Positions 62,403 to 64,000 of a stretch of DNA of 64,000 nucleotides are shown here, piece after piece; position 1 is the first letter of the stretch; each line of letters begins with the position of its first letter. The translations under genes and the position numbers were made by a program. A model generated the notes under the pieces. The model ran no database searches and had not been told where the DNA came from. It saw only the letters and a program-made list of their open reading frames with translations. Source of the DNA: Porticoccaceae bacterium (lineage in GTDB: Bacteria > Pseudomonadota > Gammaproteobacteria > Pseudomonadales > Porticoccaceae); assembly GCA_028822155.1 (NCBI GenBank), contig JAPKEJ010000005.1, forward strand, positions 21,596 through 85,595, read 5' to 3'.

Positions 62403-64000
62403 TTACCAACCAGCAACATTTTCCGCATCAAAACCATAGGCAGACTGAAGCGTATCCCTAGCAGCAGCAAGTTTAGCAGTATACGCAGTAATTGAGGCAG
62501 TTGTATCAGTCGCAACGACACCAGCCTGACTTCCGTCCGCTAACATAGGCGCATCGCCCAAGTCGGCGAGCATAGTTTTTAAATCCGTCAATGAAACTGA
62601 AGTTACTGCTTCGTCACGGAATGGCGAGAATGGACTAAACTGCAGGCCAAGAGCAAAGCCTTTCATTTCGGACCAATGTTTGCCCAAATCAGTGAAATTG
62701 CCTACATCAGCAAACTTACCATCAGTAAACTCAGACATGTCAGAGGTAACGTCATTGATGTAATGGACCACAGTCGCAGCGATACATTTCTCCCATGTCA
62801 GTGCAGCTGTTTTTATGTGTGCGGCCAATGCTGATTCTTCATCACCAGTCATAGCGCCGACATTAGCCGCATTACTGATAATCTCTCGGCCAGCCAAAAA
62901 TGCATTCATAGCCTCAGTAGAAAGATCGGTTGGATTTGTATTGCCTGCAGTACCTGCATCACGTTTAGCACAGTTTTGAGAATTACCAAAATTAAACTCA
63001 CTACGCGGGTCGATTAAACCATTACCATTAGTATCGTGATAGCCATTTGACCATCCTTCTCTGCCACTTTTCGCGCGAGCTTCTAGGTCGGTATAGGCGT
63101 TGTTATCACGCGCCGCACCATAATAACCGAAGGCCTCATCAAAGTTGTGCTCGCCTGCGGAATAATTTTTGGTACCTTCTTGCTCCTGAATCTCTGTTGC
63201 AAAGGAAGCTTGGAAATAGTCATTAGTCCCTTGTGAGAACGCTACCGCACCAAGTAGAAATTTTTGCAACAGCTGACGGATGTTGCGGCCGTGAGCATCG
63301 TAGTGAACACTCGTCACACTGGCCTCTCCGCTAACTGTTGCTACTATGACAGAAGTTCCATCCGTAGCCTGTGATGCCAACTGCGCAATCCATGAATCGA
63401 CAAGATCAATTGGACGTGAACCTACCGCAAGATCAGTTCCGAAAAACTCATCTCCAATCAACTTCGATGTCTCTCCACCGCCTTCTCCATTGCCACCTGC
63501 GATCTTGCCGTCGAGGTTTTTCCCACCAGACACAGCGCCATATGTTGCTGCATCATCAACATCGCCGCCATCTGCTGCGCCATTCTTTAGCATGAACCCC
63601 GTTAGCGCAGTATCAGCACCATCGCCATTCATATAAAAATCAAGATCTGTAAGATACTCCGCCTCAGTCTTTCCTTGCTCGCTCATGGCGCTCATATAAT
63701 CTACCATTCCCGAAATCAGGAGCTGACGTGCTGATTGTCCTGTATAACTTACTGAGTTTGAGTCCGCAGTGTAAACAGAGTTTTTGAACTCATATACTAT
63801 TGGCATTGGATCACACACATCGCCGGAGTTATCAGCATCAGTATCAGCCTGGTCCGTATTTTCGACCGCTGGGCAATTATCACCATTATCACCAATACCA
63901 TCACCATCAGAATCTGTTGTTTCATTTGGATCATCAGGGAAGGCATCAGCATTGTTACCAACGCCATCTCCGTCAGAATCTGTTGTTTCATTTGGATCAT
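62403..64000 (-). CDS. DUF4856-like surface protein with N-terminal thrombospondin type 3 (calcium-binding) repeats; 5' end beyond the window
   Basis: The frame continues upstream of the ORF-track start (63818): DPNETTDSDGDGVGNNADAFPDDPNETTDSDGDGIGDNGDNCPAVENTDQADTDADNSGDVCDPMPIVYEF... Confidence 0.85.
   Translation of the reverse strand, partial: DPNETTDSDGDGVGNNADAFPDDPNETTDSDGDGIGDNGDNCPAVENTDQADTDADNSGDVCDPMPIVYEFKNSVYTADSNSVSYTGQSARQLLISGMVDYMSAMSEQGKTEAEYLTDLDFYMNGDGADTALTGFMLKNGAADGGDVDDAATYGAVSGGKNLDGKIAGGNGEGGGETSKLIGDEFFGTDLAVGSRPIDLVDSWIAQLASQATDGTSVIVATVSGEASVTSVHYDAHGRNIRQLLQKFLLGAVAFSQGTNDYFQASFATEIQEQEGTKNYSAGEHNFDEAFGYYGAARDNNAYTDLEARAKSGREGWSNGYHDTNGNGLIDPRSEFNFGNSQNCAKRDAGTAGNTNPTDLSTEAMNAFLAGREIISNAANVGAMTGDEESALAAHIKTAALTWEKCIAATVVHYINDVTSDMSEFTDGKFADVGNFTDLGKHWSEMKGFALGLQFSPFSPFRDEAVTSVSLTDLKTMLADLGDAPMLADGSQAGVVATDTTASITAYTAKLAAARDTLQSAYGFDAENVAGW
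63907..64000 (-). repeat. Tandem 66-bp (22-aa) thrombospondin type 3 coding repeat, continuing past the window edge
   Basis: 28-nt identical segment TCAGAATCTGTTGTTTCATTTGGATCAT at 63907-63934 and 63973-64000. Confidence 0.85.

Noticed and set aside
63346-63636. Plus-strand 96-aa and 74-aa ORFs
   Set aside because: Antisense shadow of the DUF4856 gene with low-complexity Pro/Ser or His/Arg composition.
63797-64000. 67-aa minus ORF MIQMKQQILTEMALVTML...
   Set aside because: Out-of-frame reading of the TSP3 repeat DNA; the correct frame gives DSDGDGxGDN repeats joined to the DUF4856 protein.

Overview
The window looks like an ordinary, compact gammaproteobacterial chromosome segment, probably from a marine lineage. 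It is almost fully coding. I found no tRNA, rRNA, CRISPR array, prophage or transposase. From left to right it holds: (1) a 5'-truncated hemH; (2) the proA-nadD-rsfS-rlmH-mrdA-rodA-mltB-dacA-ybeD-lipB-lipA cell-wall/lipoate block; (3) dinB and a two-gene RND efflux operon; (4) a K+-dependent-type membrane pyrophosphatase (hppA); (5) a long minus-strand block tilS/pyrG-kdsA-eno-ftsB-ispD-ispF-truD-pcm-DUF368-nlpD-rpoS; (6) trmL, flavodoxin-mnmC and an M3 peptidase lipoprotein; (7) hemC-hemD-hemX-hemY; (8) argH, cyaY, lptM-lysA-dapF-DUF484; (9) rnr, rpsP-rimM-trmD-rplS, ffh, a CcsA-like protein, a CorB-like protein, gamma-carbonic anhydrase and Nudix genes; (10) at the right end, a minus-strand cassette of thrombospondin-type-3/DUF4856 protein, imelysin-like lipoprotein, FecA-like TonB receptor and di-iron fatty acid hydroxylase/sterol desaturase. 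The best candidate for an under-described system is this right-end cassette, a putative iron or iron-ligand uptake and modification locus with an internal UUCG-capped terminator-like hairpin. Other notable observations: truD has no ATG/GTG/TTG start in its conserved frame, surE is missing from the truD-surE-pcm-nlpD-rpoS cluster, a composite inverted repeat lies upstream of rnr, two convergent gene pairs abut with zero spacing, and two small genes (an LptM-like lipoprotein and a DUF1289 protein) are absent from the ORF track.
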